A stretch of DNA of 54,212 nt from an uncultured Oscillibacter sp. (GTDB lineage Bacteria; Bacillota; Clostridia; Oscillospirales; Oscillospiraceae). The translations under genes and the position numbers were made by a program. The notes under the pieces were generated by a model. That model ran no database searches. It was given only the letters and a program-made list of their open reading frames with translations, and was not told where the DNA came from. Every line of letters starts with the position of its first letter. Position 1 is the first letter of the stretch. The stretch lies in the NCBI RefSeq assembly GCF_900544955.1, contig NZ_UQXD01000012.1, positions 1 through 54,212 on the forward strand. The letters run 5' to 3'. This document shows positions 31,321 through 39,488 of the stretch, piece by piece.

Positions 31321-32874
31321 TCAGGGGTCCAGCAGGCGGACATCCCGCAGGTCCTCCATCTCGATTTTCGTCACCACGCCGTCCTTTACCAAGATGGCGA
31401 TGTGCTTGCAGCCGGCGTCCCCGCCGGGCTCGTAGAGGTAGCAGGCGTCGTAGGGGTCCGGGGACGCGCCCTCGATCTTCACCGCCTGGATGTAGGTGCG
31501 CCGCAGGCTCTCCTCGCTGTACCCGCAGTAGAGGCCCCGGGCGGTGCAGAGATAGCCCTCGGATTGGTCGTAGGGGACGGTGGTGGAGAGTTTATAGAGG
31601 TATTCCACGCCGTCCTGGACGGAATAGGCCAGCTGAAGGGTTCCGCAGTCCAGCTCATACACGGTGCCGAAGGTGTCGCCGCTGCCGGTGTGGGTGACGG
31701 TACCCTCCAGGTCGTAGCCCCAGGGGAAGGTACCCTCCTGGGGACCCAGGGTCAAAACGCCCTTCGTCCCCGGCACGATCAGGGCGAACTCCGCCGCCAG
31801 GGGGCCCGGGCCGCCGTCCCCTCTGGCCACGGCATCGTCGTAGGCGGCGCGCAGCGCCTCCGCCGCGGCCTGCTCGGCGTCATTGGCGGGCATGAGAACC
31901 TGCAGGAGGTCGCCGTAGCCGCTGTCCGGATGCCAGTACCACGCGGCGCCGCCCAGGAGATCGGCCACGGTCTGCTGCCACGCCGGACGCAGGGTCGCCA
32001 GGGCGGAGAGCACCGCCTGGGGGGCGTCCAGGAAGCGGAAGAACAGATCGTCGCTGGCGCCCTCCGTATAGGCCCCGTCGGAGTGGAGGAGGAACAGCGC
32101 CAACTGTAGATGGGACCAGTCCTTCCGCGCCTGCGCCTCCTTTGAGAAGGTGTCGGGGTCGTAGGAGAAGGTGAACACCGTGTCTGCGTCCAGGTCCAGA
32201 CCGTCGCTGGGGCAGAAGCTGGTGAACCGCCAGCCGTCCTCTGTCTTTTCATACGCCAGCGTTGTCTGGGAATAGCCGATGGTGACGTCGGGCCGCTCCC
32301 ATTCCCAGCTGTCCGCCCAGAAGGTGAGGGTCACGATCCACCGGTCCTCCTCCGCCTGGTTTACCTCCACGGTCTTGTCCAGAAGGTAGAGATTCTCGCC
32401 CCGGGCGCCGTCCTGGGCGTAGAGCACGCCGTCAAAGTCCCGGTAGTGGTCCGGGGACAGGGCGAAGAGGGCGTCCACCAGCGCCGGGGAGAAATAGGTC
32501 TCCGCCTGGGCCCGCAGGTCCGCCAGGGAGGCGATGGAGACGGCGGCGCGATAGGGGAGGTAGCTGTCCGTCGCTTTCTGGACGGCCAGCGTGGGCATGG
32601 GGAAATCCCGGCAGTCCACCCGGTAGTAGACGGCATCTCCCTCGGTGCGGCTGTCCGTCCGGTCCAGGGGCAGGGTGCCCAGGTCGAACCAGTCGTACAC
32701 CTGGGCCGCGGCGGCGTAGAGATTCAGCATGTCCGCCTCCCGGGGGGTCTCCGGGACGGGCATGGAGAGGAGCGGTGCCGGTTCCTCCGGGACCTCCGGC
32801 GCTTCCGGCGCGTTGGTCGGGGCGCAGCCCGCCAGCAGCACCAGCATCAGCAGTAGGGAAACCATCCGTCTCAT
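31321..32874 (-). CDS. Putative large lipoprotein of unknown function
   Basis: 517-residue exported lipoprotein: MRRMVSLLLMLVLLAGCAPT gives a clear signal peptide and lipobox (LLAGC). A Pro/Glu-rich linker follows, then a soluble body without known motif. The C-terminal end (KHIAILVKDGVVTKIEMEDLRD) has the look of a small beta module. I start at the ATG at 32874, preceded by GGAGGTG; the frame extends upstream but over nnr and has no other start signal. Monocistronic. I cannot assign a family. Confidence 0.78.
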   Translation of the reverse strand: MRRMVSLLLMLVLLAGCAPTNAPEAPEVPEEPAPLLSMPVPETPREADMLNLYAAAAQVYDWFDLGTLPLDRTDSRTEGDAVYYRVDCRDFPMPTLAVQKATDSYLPYRAAVSIASLADLRAQAETYFSPALVDALFALSPDHYRDFDGVLYAQDGARGENLYLLDKTVEVNQAEEDRWIVTLTFWADSWEWERPDVTIGYSQTTLAYEKTEDGWRFTSFCPSDGLDLDADTVFTFSYDPDTFSKEAQARKDWSHLQLALFLLHSDGAYTEGASDDLFFRFLDAPQAVLSALATLRPAWQQTVADLLGGAAWYWHPDSGYGDLLQVLMPANDAEQAAAEALRAAYDDAVARGDGGPGPLAAEFALIVPGTKGVLTLGPQEGTFPWGYDLEGTVTHTGSGDTFGTVYELDCGTLQLAYSVQDGVEYLYKLSTTVPYDQSEGYLCTARGLYCGYSEESLRRTYIQAVKIEGASPDPYDACYLYEPGGDAGCKHIAILVKDGVVTKIEMEDLRDVRLLDP

Positions 32875-32974
32875 GGGGACACCTCCTTTGATGGGTTCAT
32901 CATAGCAGGGTTTTCCCCGGAAATCATAACGATTTGGTGACAAAATTCCGGGGCCCGGCGGGCGGGAAATCGGA

Positions 32975-33003
32975 TTGCATTGCACCGTAGAACCCCTTAT
33001 AAT
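32975..33003 (+). promoter_or_regulatory. Promoter of the nnr gene
   Basis: TTGCAT (32975-32980), 17-bp spacer, TATAAT (32998-33003), 30 bases before the ATG. Confidence 0.82.
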
Positions 33004-33033
33004 AGAGAAAACATCACACGGGAGGCGACACGG

Positions 33034-34560
33034 ATGAAATTGGCGACGGCGGCGCAGATGCGGGAATTGGACGAGCGGGCCATCCGGGAGCGGAACATCC
33101 CCTCTCTGGATCTGATGGAGCGGGCGGCGGAGGGCGTGGCGGAGGTGGCCCTGGCCCTGCTGCCGGACCGGCCGGGGAGGTGCCGGGGCGCGGTGCTCTG
33201 CGGCAGCGGCAACAACGGCGGGGACGGCATCGCCGCCGCCCGGCTGCTGTTTTTGGCAGGGCTGCGGGTGCGGGTGTTCCTGGTGGGCAGCTACGAGAAG
33301 CTGACGTCCGACGCCCTGGAAATGACGGGCCGCCTGTCGGAGTGCGGCGTGGAGCTGGAGCCCTTTGACGAGGCGGCCCACGCCGCCTGGATTTTGAACA
33401 GCCACGTGGTGGTGGACGCCCTGCTGGGGGTGGGCCTCTCCCGGGAGATCGCCCCGGACTCCGCCTATGCCGCGGCCATCCGGCTGATGAACGCAGGCCG
33501 GGGGGCCGTGGTGGCCGCCGACATCCCCAGCGGCGTGGAGGCGGACACCGGCCGGGTGCTGGGCTGCGCCGTAAAGGCTGACAGGACAGTGACCTTTACC
33601 CATCAGAAGGTCGGCCATGCGGTGGGGGAGGGCGCCCTGTGCGCCGGTGCGGTGGAGGTGCGGGACATCGGCATCCCCCGGGACCTGGCTGCGGGGCTGG
33701 TGTGCCCGGCCCAGTCGGTGGAGGCGGACTTTGTGCGCGCCGCCCTGCCGTCCCGGAGGGCGGACGGCCACAAGGGGGACTTTGGCAAGCTGCTGGTGGT
33801 GGGCGGCGCCGTGGGCTATACCGGGGCGCCCTATCTCACCGCGGCGGCGGCGGTGCGTTCCGGCTGCGGCCTGGTGTCCCTGGGAGTGCCGGAGAGCATC
33901 TGGGCGGTGGAGGCGGCCAAGTGCGTCTGCGCCATGCCATTCCCCCTGCCGGAGAAGAAGGGGCTGTTTAGCTATAAGGCTTTACAGCCCATCCGGGACA
34001 AGCTGTCTGCCTGCGGTGTGCTGGCCCTGGGCCCGGGGCTGGGCCGGGGGGAGGCAGTGGAGCGGCTGGTGCTGGCGCTGCTGGAGACGGAAAAGCCGGT
34101 GGTGCTGGACGCCGACGGCATAAACGCGCTGGCGGGGCATATGGATGTGTTGGATGCCCGGCGGGGCCGCGTCACCATCCTCACGCCCCACGACGGAGAG
34201 TTCGCCCGCCTGGGCGGGGACCTTCGCGGCGGGGACCGGGTGGGGGCGGCCCGGGCCTTTGCGGCGGATCACGGCTGTGTGCTGGTGCTGAAGGGCCACC
34301 GGACCGTGACGGCCTCCCCGGCGGGGAACGCGCTGGTGAACACCACGGGGAACTCGGGCCTGGCCAAGGGCGGCAGCGGCGACGTGCTCACCGGTGTCAT
34401 CGCCTCGCTGCTGGCCCAGGGGGCCCCGGCCGTGCACGCGGCGGCGGCGGGCGTCTGGCTCCATGGCCGGGCGGGGGACCGGGCGGCGGAGCGCCTCACC
34501 CCCTACGGCATGACGCCGGAGGACGTGATCGCCGAACTGCCGGCGGTCTTTGGAGAATGA
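33034..34560 (+). CDS. nnr: Bifunctional NAD(P)HX epimerase / ADP-dependent NAD(P)HX dehydratase
   Basis: 508-residue repair enzyme. The N-terminal YjeF_N epimerase domain (about 1-215) shows CGSGNNGGDGIAAARLL and VVDALLGVGLSREI. The C-terminal ribokinase-like dehydratase (about 225-505) shows GDFGKLLVVGGAVGYTGAPYL, TPHDGEFARLGGD and the catalytic NSGLAKGGSGDVLTGVIASLLAQG. It converts damaged hydrated NADH/NADPH back to usable cofactor. The fused arrangement is the common bacterial one. ATG 33034 is preceded by GGGAGG. It is followed closely by a lipoprotein gene and then alr. Confidence 0.95.
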   Translation: MKLATAAQMRELDERAIRERNIPSLDLMERAAEGVAEVALALLPDRPGRCRGAVLCGSGNNGGDGIAAARLLFLAGLRVRVFLVGSYEKLTSDALEMTGRLSECGVELEPFDEAAHAAWILNSHVVVDALLGVGLSREIAPDSAYAAAIRLMNAGRGAVVAADIPSGVEADTGRVLGCAVKADRTVTFTHQKVGHAVGEGALCAGAVEVRDIGIPRDLAAGLVCPAQSVEADFVRAALPSRRADGHKGDFGKLLVVGGAVGYTGAPYLTAAAAVRSGCGLVSLGVPESIWAVEAAKCVCAMPFPLPEKKGLFSYKALQPIRDKLSACGVLALGPGLGRGEAVERLVLALLETEKPVVLDADGINALAGHMDVLDARRGRVTILTPHDGEFARLGGDLRGGDRVGAARAFAADHGCVLVLKGHRTVTASPAGNALVNTTGNSGLAKGGSGDVLTGVIASLLAQGAPAVHAAAAGVWLHGRAGDRAAERLTPYGMTPEDVIAELPAVFGE

Positions 34561-34581
34561 AACGGACGGGAGGAATGAAGG

Positions 34582-35187
34582 GTGCGCAGGTGGAAGTGGC
34601 TGTGCGTACCAATGATGATCCTGTGCCTGCTGACGGCCTGCGGCGGCACAGACGAGGCGGAGGCGGCGGACCTGCGGGACCGCTACCACGACATGGCGGG
34701 CTGCACCATGGAGGCGAAGGTCTCCTGCGGCCAGGAAGACCTGGCCTGGGAGGCGGTGCTGCGCTGCGACTACGTCCCCGGCGGGGAGAGCACCGTGGAG
34801 GTGCTGGAGCCGGAGAGCATCGCCGGGGTGCGAGCCCGGCTGTCGGACACGGACTGGAGCCTGGAATATGAGGACCTGTGCCTCAACGCCGGGCCTGTGG
34901 GCCGGGAGGAGATCAGCCCGGCGCTGTGCCTGCCCCGGCTGATGAACGCCCTGCGGGACGGGTGGCTGCTGGAGGAGAACGAGGAGGCGTGGAACGACGT
35001 CCCCTGCCTGCGCATCACCGTGGACCAGAGCGGCGTCCAGGACGGGAAGATCGTCTCCACTGTGTGGCTGCGGCAGGACGACGGCACGCCCCTCCGGGGG
35101 GAGATCGCCGTGGACGGGGAAATAATTTTGACGGCGGAGTTTACGAATTTCGTGTTTTGTGATACGATGGAGCAGCCGGTATCCTAA
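34582..35187 (+). CDS. Putative lipoprotein of unknown function
   Basis: 201-residue lipoprotein starting with GTG at 34582 (GGGAGG upstream). Lipobox in MMILCLLTACGG. The body is mostly beta-like with YHDMAGCTMEAKVSC near the start. This resembles the size and pattern of small germination/outer-surface lipoproteins that sit between nnr and alr in some clostridia, but I have no firm family match. Its position, 21 bases after nnr and 39 bases before alr on the same strand, suggests one operon. Confidence 0.75.
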   Translation: MRRWKWLCVPMMILCLLTACGGTDEAEAADLRDRYHDMAGCTMEAKVSCGQEDLAWEAVLRCDYVPGGESTVEVLEPESIAGVRARLSDTDWSLEYEDLCLNAGPVGREEISPALCLPRLMNALRDGWLLEENEEAWNDVPCLRITVDQSGVQDGKIVSTVWLRQDDGTPLRGEIAVDGEIILTAEFTNFVFCDTMEQPVS

Positions 35188-35226
35188 AAAGGACGCTGCA
35201 AGACAACGGAGAAGGGACCCGATTCC

Positions 35227-36393
35227 ATGGAAGACACGATTTTACGGCGGACCTGGGCGGAGATTGATCTGGACGCCCTGGCCCACAATTACCGCCAGGC
35301 CCGGCTGCGCACCGGTCCGGGCGTGAAGTATCTGGGCGTGGTGAAGGCGGACGCCTACGGCCACGGCGCGGTGCAGACCGCCCGGAAGCTGGAGGCCCTG
35401 GGGGCCGACTACCTGGCGGTGTCCAGCCTGGACGAGGCCCGGGAGCTGCGCCACGGCGGCATCGCCATGCCGGTGCTGATTCTGGGCCACACGCCGCCGG
35501 AGATGGTGCCGGAGCTGATCCGCTACGGCATCACCCAGACCGTCTCCGCCCAGGCCAAGGCGGAGGCGTACAGCGCCGCCGCCGCGGCCTGCGGCGGCAC
35601 GCTGAAGGTCCACATCAAGGTGGACACCGGCATGTCCCGGCTGGGCTTTTTGGTGCGGGACGGCCATTTTGACGGCGGCGTGGAGGCCATCTGCCGCTCC
35701 TGCGGCCTGCCCCATCTGGCGGCGGAGGGCATCTTCACCCACTTCGCCGTCTCAGACGACGGCGGCGCGGACAGCGAGGCCTACACCCGGGAGCAGTTTG
35801 CCCTCTTCACGGCGGTTTTGGAGGCCCTGGCCGCCAGGGGGCGGACTTTCGCCCTCCGCCACTGCGCCAACAGCGGCGCGCTGGCCCGGTATCCCGAGAT
35901 GTTTTTGGACATGGTCCGCCCCGGCATCGCCCTCTACGGCGTGGGGGACGACGCGGAGGCCCTGGGATTGCGGCCGGTGATGACGTTGAAATCCTGCATC
36001 TCCACCATCAAGGTCTTCGACCCGGACACGGACATCAGCTATGGCCGCACCTACCATACGGCGGAGAAGACCCGGGTGGGGGTGCTGCCCATCGGCTATG
36101 CGGACGGGCTGTTCCGGGGTCTCTCCAACCGCATGGCAGTGCGGACGGCCTCCGGCCCGGCCCCCATCCGGGGCCGCATCTGCATGGACATGACCATGGT
36201 GGACCTCACCGGGCTGCCGGAGGTCCACGTGGGGGATGCGGTGGAGCTGTTCGGTAAGGAGCAGCGGGTGGACACCCTGGCCCGGCTGCTGGACACCATC
36301 CCCTACGAGCTGACCTGCGCGGTGAGCAAGCGGGTGCCCCGGCTGTACATGGAGAACGGAACAGCGGTGGAGCGGAGCCTCCGGCTGCTGTAG
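35227..36393 (+). CDS. alr: Alanine racemase
   Basis: 388-residue fold-type III PLP enzyme. The Schiff-base lysine is in VVKADAYGHGAVQ (about residue 40). The second catalytic base Tyr is in SYGRTYHTAEKTRVGVLPIGYADGLFR. MVRPGIALYGV and GRICMDMTMVDL are further family signatures. It supplies D-alanine for peptidoglycan. In Firmicutes alr is often followed by a MazEF-type pair; here mazF follows after 162 bases. Confidence 0.96.
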   Translation: MEDTILRRTWAEIDLDALAHNYRQARLRTGPGVKYLGVVKADAYGHGAVQTARKLEALGADYLAVSSLDEARELRHGGIAMPVLILGHTPPEMVPELIRYGITQTVSAQAKAEAYSAAAAACGGTLKVHIKVDTGMSRLGFLVRDGHFDGGVEAICRSCGLPHLAAEGIFTHFAVSDDGGADSEAYTREQFALFTAVLEALAARGRTFALRHCANSGALARYPEMFLDMVRPGIALYGVGDDAEALGLRPVMTLKSCISTIKVFDPDTDISYGRTYHTAEKTRVGVLPIGYADGLFRGLSNRMAVRTASGPAPIRGRICMDMTMVDLTGLPEVHVGDAVELFGKEQRVDTLARLLDTIPYELTCAVSKRVPRLYMENGTAVERSLRLL

Positions 36394-36555
36394 AGAAAAG
36401 GGAACACTCAGGTCCTGTCCCGGGCATAGGATAGTACGGGGCAGGGACGCCGGAATTTTGCCTCCCGGGCGGCGTATAAATTCCGTAACTGCGTGGGAGA
36501 ATGAAAGTGGCCTCACCGAAATTCCTTCGGTGACGGGTACTTCTTTCGGCGGAGT
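36394..36555 (+). other. alr-mazF intergenic region without an antitoxin gene
   Basis: 162 bases where an ndoAI/mazE-type antitoxin would be expected. No open frame with a start and ribosome binding site of useful size is seen. A short hairpin CACCGAA/TTCGGTG lies at about 36513-36531, so the region is a structured leader rather than a gene. Confidence 0.5.
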
Positions 36556-36933
36556 GTGAACTTTGTGGATACGAGTGTCAAGCGCGGCGATATTTACTAT
36601 GCCGATCTCTCCCCGGTGGTGGGCAGCGAACAGGGCGGCGTCCGGCCGGTTCTGATCATTCAGAACGACACCGGGAACCGTTACAGCCCCACCGTGATCG
36701 CGGCGGCCATTACCTCCCAGACGGGCAAGGCGCGGCTGCCGACACATATCGACCTTCCCGTGGACCAGAGCTGCGGACTGAGCCGGGATTCCGTGGTCCT
36801 GCTGGAGCAGGTGCGGACCCTGGACAAAAAGCGGCTGCGGGAGCGGATGGGTCATGTGGAAGAAAACGTGATGGAGAAGGTGGACTTTGCCATCGCGGTG
36901 AGTTTCGGTTTACCCCACGACCAGATGGTGTGA
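36556..36933 (+). CDS. mazF: MazF/PemK (NdoA-type) mRNA interferase
   Basis: 125-residue CcdB/PemK-fold toxin. Conserved stretch KRGDIYYADLSPVVGSEQGG then RPVLIIQNDTGNRYSPTVIAAAITS, with the catalytic Arg in GGVRPVLI and Thr/Ser in ITSQTGK. NdoA/EndoA homologues cut single-stranded mRNA at a short motif. GTG at 36556 is the start used here; a GTG three codons later (36565) is also possible, with GGCGGAG upstream. Synteny after alr matches the Bacillus alr-ndoAI-ndoA locus except that no antitoxin gene is visible. Confidence 0.92.
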   Translation: MNFVDTSVKRGDIYYADLSPVVGSEQGGVRPVLIIQNDTGNRYSPTVIAAAITSQTGKARLPTHIDLPVDQSCGLSRDSVVLLEQVRTLDKKRLRERMGHVEENVMEKVDFAIAVSFGLPHDQMV

Positions 36934-37016
36934 AGCGCCGCATCCCCGGGAAGGGCATGGATCCCTTTCCGGGGGAGCGGCTTTCCCAAGACGAAGGACA
37001 GACGACGGAGGTACAT

Positions 37017-37523
37017 ATGAAAAAGAACAGGTGGTTTTTGCGGCTGCTGGCGCTGCTGGTGCTCTGCGCGGGACTGAATATGACGGTGTCCCTGGCGGCG
37101 GAGGCGGGGTCCGACCAGGACCCCTTGGTGACGCTGAGTTATCTCAACGAGACGTTTTTGAACAATGTCCTCCAGCGGGTGGACGAGAAAATCGCCCTCC
37201 GCAACAGCCAGATCGCCCAGCAGACGGGGGGACAGGCCCCCTCCGGCAGCGCCTCCTCCGCCACCTTCACGGTGGTGACCCTCTCCAGCGGGCAGGTCCT
37301 CACCGGGGACATCGGCTGCGAGGTGATGCTGCGGGTGGGCAGCGCCGCCTGCGTGGCCCCCTCGGCCCCGGGGCTGATTGACGAGACCACCGCGGCCGCC
37401 CTCAGCGGCGGCGCCGCCCTGGCCCAGAACCACCTGTACATGATGACCGTTGAGGGCCGGGGCGTGCGGGCCACCGCCGCCACCACCAAGCTGCTGGTCC
37501 GGGGAAGCTACACCATCGCCTGA
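37017..37523 (+). CDS. Secreted small protein of unknown function
   Basis: 168 residues. Signal peptide MKKNRWFLRLLALLVLCAGL ending near SLAAEA. The mature part includes VTLSYLNETFLNNVLQRVDE and a Ser/Ala-rich beta region with TLSSGQVLTGDIGCEVMLRVGSA. No enzyme motif was seen. Start ATG 37017 follows GGAGG by 7 bases. It lies 83 bases after mazF and ends at a strong terminator. Confidence 0.75.
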   Translation: MKKNRWFLRLLALLVLCAGLNMTVSLAAEAGSDQDPLVTLSYLNETFLNNVLQRVDEKIALRNSQIAQQTGGQAPSGSASSATFTVVTLSSGQVLTGDIGCEVMLRVGSAACVAPSAPGLIDETTAAALSGGAALAQNHLYMMTVEGRGVRATAATTKLLVRGSYTIA

Positions 37524-37530
37524 GCCTCAT

Positions 37531-37578
37531 AAAGACGCCCGTCCGCGCATAGGATTGCGCAGACGGGCATCTTTTTTT
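37531..37578 (+). terminator. Terminator after the secreted protein gene
   Basis: Stem AGACGCCCGTC(C)GCGCA / TGCGC(A)GACGGGC(A)TCT followed by TTTTTTT. Its U-run ends only 16 bases before the next start codon. Confidence 0.88.
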
Positions 37579-37594
37579 GGAGGGGAGGAGAACC

Positions 37595-38125
37595 ATGGAC
37601 AGGTTTCCGATACTGTGGGAGGGCCGGAACGCCGGGGAGCTGACGGTGGAGGGAGAAGCGCTGTACACCTGGTTTTCCGCCCGGTGCCGCCCACCCCGGG
37701 AGGGCCTTTGGTGCGTCTGGGCCGTGGGAGAGCGGGGAGAGCTGCGGCTGGGGGTGCTGGAGCCCGCCGGGGAGCAGGCCGCCATCCGGCGGCGATTTTC
37801 CCAGCGGATGACGGAGCCGCTGGGAAGGTTGCTGCGGGGGGAGCTGCGGCCGGCTGGGGAGAGCCGGGAGACCCCGGCCTGGACCCCGGCGGCGGAGCCG
37901 GAGCGGCTGTTCCGCACCCTGTGGCTGCGGCGGCAGCTCCACGGCGTCCAGGGGGCGCTGACCTGGCAGACGGGGGACGGGCAGCGCCGCCTGGCCCTGC
38001 CCTGCGACACCAAAAAGCCCTTCCCCCTGCCGTCCCTGTTCTGCTTTGCCCGGCTGGGCCGCATCCAGGGGGCGGACTACTGGATCTTCGCCTTCGACCG
38101 GGAGGAGTGGCCGGTGTTTCACTGA
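37595..38125 (+). CDS. Hypothetical protein
   Basis: 176-residue protein starting at ATG 37595 after AGGGGAGGAG. It is Arg/Trp-rich with no signal peptide (MDRFPILWEGRNAGELTVEG ... ADYWIFAFDREEWPVFH). Two beta-rich halves of similar flavour are visible; no known family recognised. It sits immediately behind an intrinsic terminator, so it needs readthrough or a promoter within the previous gene. Its end overlaps the convergent small membrane gene by 7 bases. Confidence 0.65.
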   Translation: MDRFPILWEGRNAGELTVEGEALYTWFSARCRPPREGLWCVWAVGERGELRLGVLEPAGEQAAIRRRFSQRMTEPLGRLLRGELRPAGESRETPAWTPAAEPERLFRTLWLRRQLHGVQGALTWQTGDGQRRLALPCDTKKPFPLPSLFCFARLGRIQGADYWIFAFDREEWPVFH

Positions 38126-38442
38126 GCGGCGGGCCGGAGGCGGCAGACCAAAACGCAGGCCGCCCCCCACAGGGCCAGCGCCCCGCCGGGACTCAGCGCC
38201 GGGACAAGGAGACGGCAGGGCAGTGCCGCCAGTGCCCAGACGGCGGCCCGGTAAAACCGGCGGCGGAGGTCCGCCGCCCCCGCCCGCAGGCGGAAGCGGC
38301 TGTACGCCCCCTCCAGCCCTAGCACCGCCCCCATCTGCGCCGCCGCCGTCAGCAGCAGGGGCAGGGGGCCCTCCAGGGCCAGCAGGGGCAGGGGAAAATA
38401 GGGGGCGGCCACGCACAGGCCCCAGGGTGTGAGACGGCGCAT
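38119..38442 (-). CDS. Possible small membrane protein
   Basis: 107-residue frame starting MRRLTPWGLCVAAPYFPLPL, with about three to four hydrophobic segments and a basic middle (YSRFRLRAGAADLRRRFY). GGAGGGG lies 7 bases before the ATG at 38442, which supports a real gene. No homologous family recognised. It overlaps the convergent gene's last codons. Alternatively a chance frame in GC-rich DNA. Confidence 0.5.
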   Translation of the reverse strand: MRRLTPWGLCVAAPYFPLPLLALEGPLPLLLTAAAQMGAVLGLEGAYSRFRLRAGAADLRRRFYRAAVWALAALPCRLLVPALSPGGALALWGAACVLVCRLRPAAQ

Positions 38443-38507
38443 CCGGCGACCCCTCCGTTCTCCGTGGAATTTGTCCAAAAAAATCCAGGCAATCAAATGA
38501 ATTATGG

Positions 38508-38537
38508 ATACCATATCCGATGGGGGTATGGTATAAT
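38508..38537 (+). promoter_or_regulatory. nrdR promoter with overlapping inverted repeat
   Basis: Extended -10 TATGGTATAAT (38527-38537) with a weak -35. The 8-bp inverted repeat ATACCATA (38508-38515) / TATGGTAT (38527-38534) straddles the spacer and the -10, a plausible operator. Confidence 0.6.
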
Positions 38538-38641
38538 AAAAAAATACGGTGGGAGGACCGCCCTGGGGCCGTCCTCTCTCCGGCATTTCCCACACCACAA
38601 AAGACCGCGCCGGAGGTCCCGGCCGGGATCGGAGGTCCGCC

Positions 38642-39097
38642 ATGAAATGTCCATTTTGCGGTTACAGCGAGAGCAAGGTCATTGATTCCCGCCCCGCCGA
38701 CGAGGGCGCCAGCATTCGCCGCCGGAGGGAGTGCCTCTCCTGCGCTAAGCGCTTCACCACCTATGAGACGGTGGAGAGCCTGCCCATGGTGGTGGTGAAG
38801 AAGGACGGCAGCCGCCAGAGCTTCGACCGGCGGAAGGTGCTGGGGGGCATGATCCGGGCGTGCGAAAAGCGGCCGGTGCCCCTGGCAGAGCTGGAGAAGA
38901 TCGCCGATGAGATCGAGCAGGACCTCCAAAACTCCATGGAGCGGGAGATCCGTACCGAGGTCATCGGCGAGCGGGTCATGGACCAGCTGCGGAACGTGGA
39001 CCAGGTGGCCTACGTCCGCTTTGCCTCCGTGTACCGCCAGTTCAAGGATATCGACACCTTCATGGCGGAACTGAACAAGCTGCTGTCTGAGAAGTAA
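38642..39097 (+). CDS. nrdR: Transcriptional repressor NrdR
   Basis: 151-residue regulator. N-terminal zinc ribbon CPFCGYSESKVIDSRPADEG ... RRRECLSCAKRFTTYE (four Cys), then the ATP-cone domain (VVVKKDGSRQSFDRRKVLGGM ... QVAYVRFASVYRQFKD). NrdR binds ATP/dATP and represses ribonucleotide reductase operons. ATG 38642 is preceded by GGAGG. It is a single-gene unit; no nrd genes are in the window. Confidence 0.96.
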   Translation: MKCPFCGYSESKVIDSRPADEGASIRRRRECLSCAKRFTTYETVESLPMVVVKKDGSRQSFDRRKVLGGMIRACEKRPVPLAELEKIADEIEQDLQNSMEREIRTEVIGERVMDQLRNVDQVAYVRFASVYRQFKDIDTFMAELNKLLSEK

Positions 39098-39104
39098 GAT
39101 TCCT

Positions 39105-39488
39105 TTACAGCACGTTTCGCACCGAGAACCGCTCCATCTCCGCCAGCAGCCGCAGCTGGTCCCGCAGGTCGGAAACCTCCGCCCGGAACTCGCTGGGCTC
39201 CCGGGCGGCGGCAAAGGCCATGGCCCGGCGGTACATGGCCTCGGCGTCGTCCACGGCGTCGTGGGCGGAGACCACGTGGAGATAGGTCTGGCGGGCGGCC
39301 CAGTCCTGGTAGCTGTCGGTGAGGACCTCCACGGCGGAGGCCCAGTTTCCGGCCTGGGCCAGGGCGTCTACCTGCTGCAATTGGGACTGCCAGCGGGCGG
39401 TCTCCGTCTTCATGGCGGCGCCGTTCCACAGGCAGAAGGCCAGAATGGCCCCCAGCACCAGAAGGGGAGGCAGATAGGCTTTTTTCAT
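39105..39488 (-). CDS. DUF4363 family protein
   Basis: 127 residues with one N-terminal membrane segment (AYLPPLLVLGAILAFCLW) and a helical extracytoplasmic part (WQSQLQQVDALAQAGNW, DAVDDAEAMYRRAMAFA). Matches DUF4363, a family of unknown function commonly paired with DUF421 proteins in spore-forming Firmicutes. Its start overlaps the end of the DUF421 gene by 4 bases (ATGA), so the two are coupled. Confidence 0.82.
   Translation of the reverse strand: MKKAYLPPLLVLGAILAFCLWNGAAMKTETARWQSQLQQVDALAQAGNWASAVEVLTDSYQDWAARQTYLHVVSAHDAVDDAEAMYRRAMAFAAAREPSEFRAEVSDLRDQLRLLAEMERFSVRNVL

Noticed and set aside
31321..33771. Long form (816 residues) of the lipoprotein, beginning inside nnr
   Set aside because: The upstream part is antisense to nnr. 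A signal peptide, lipobox and GGAGGTG site define a start at 32874.
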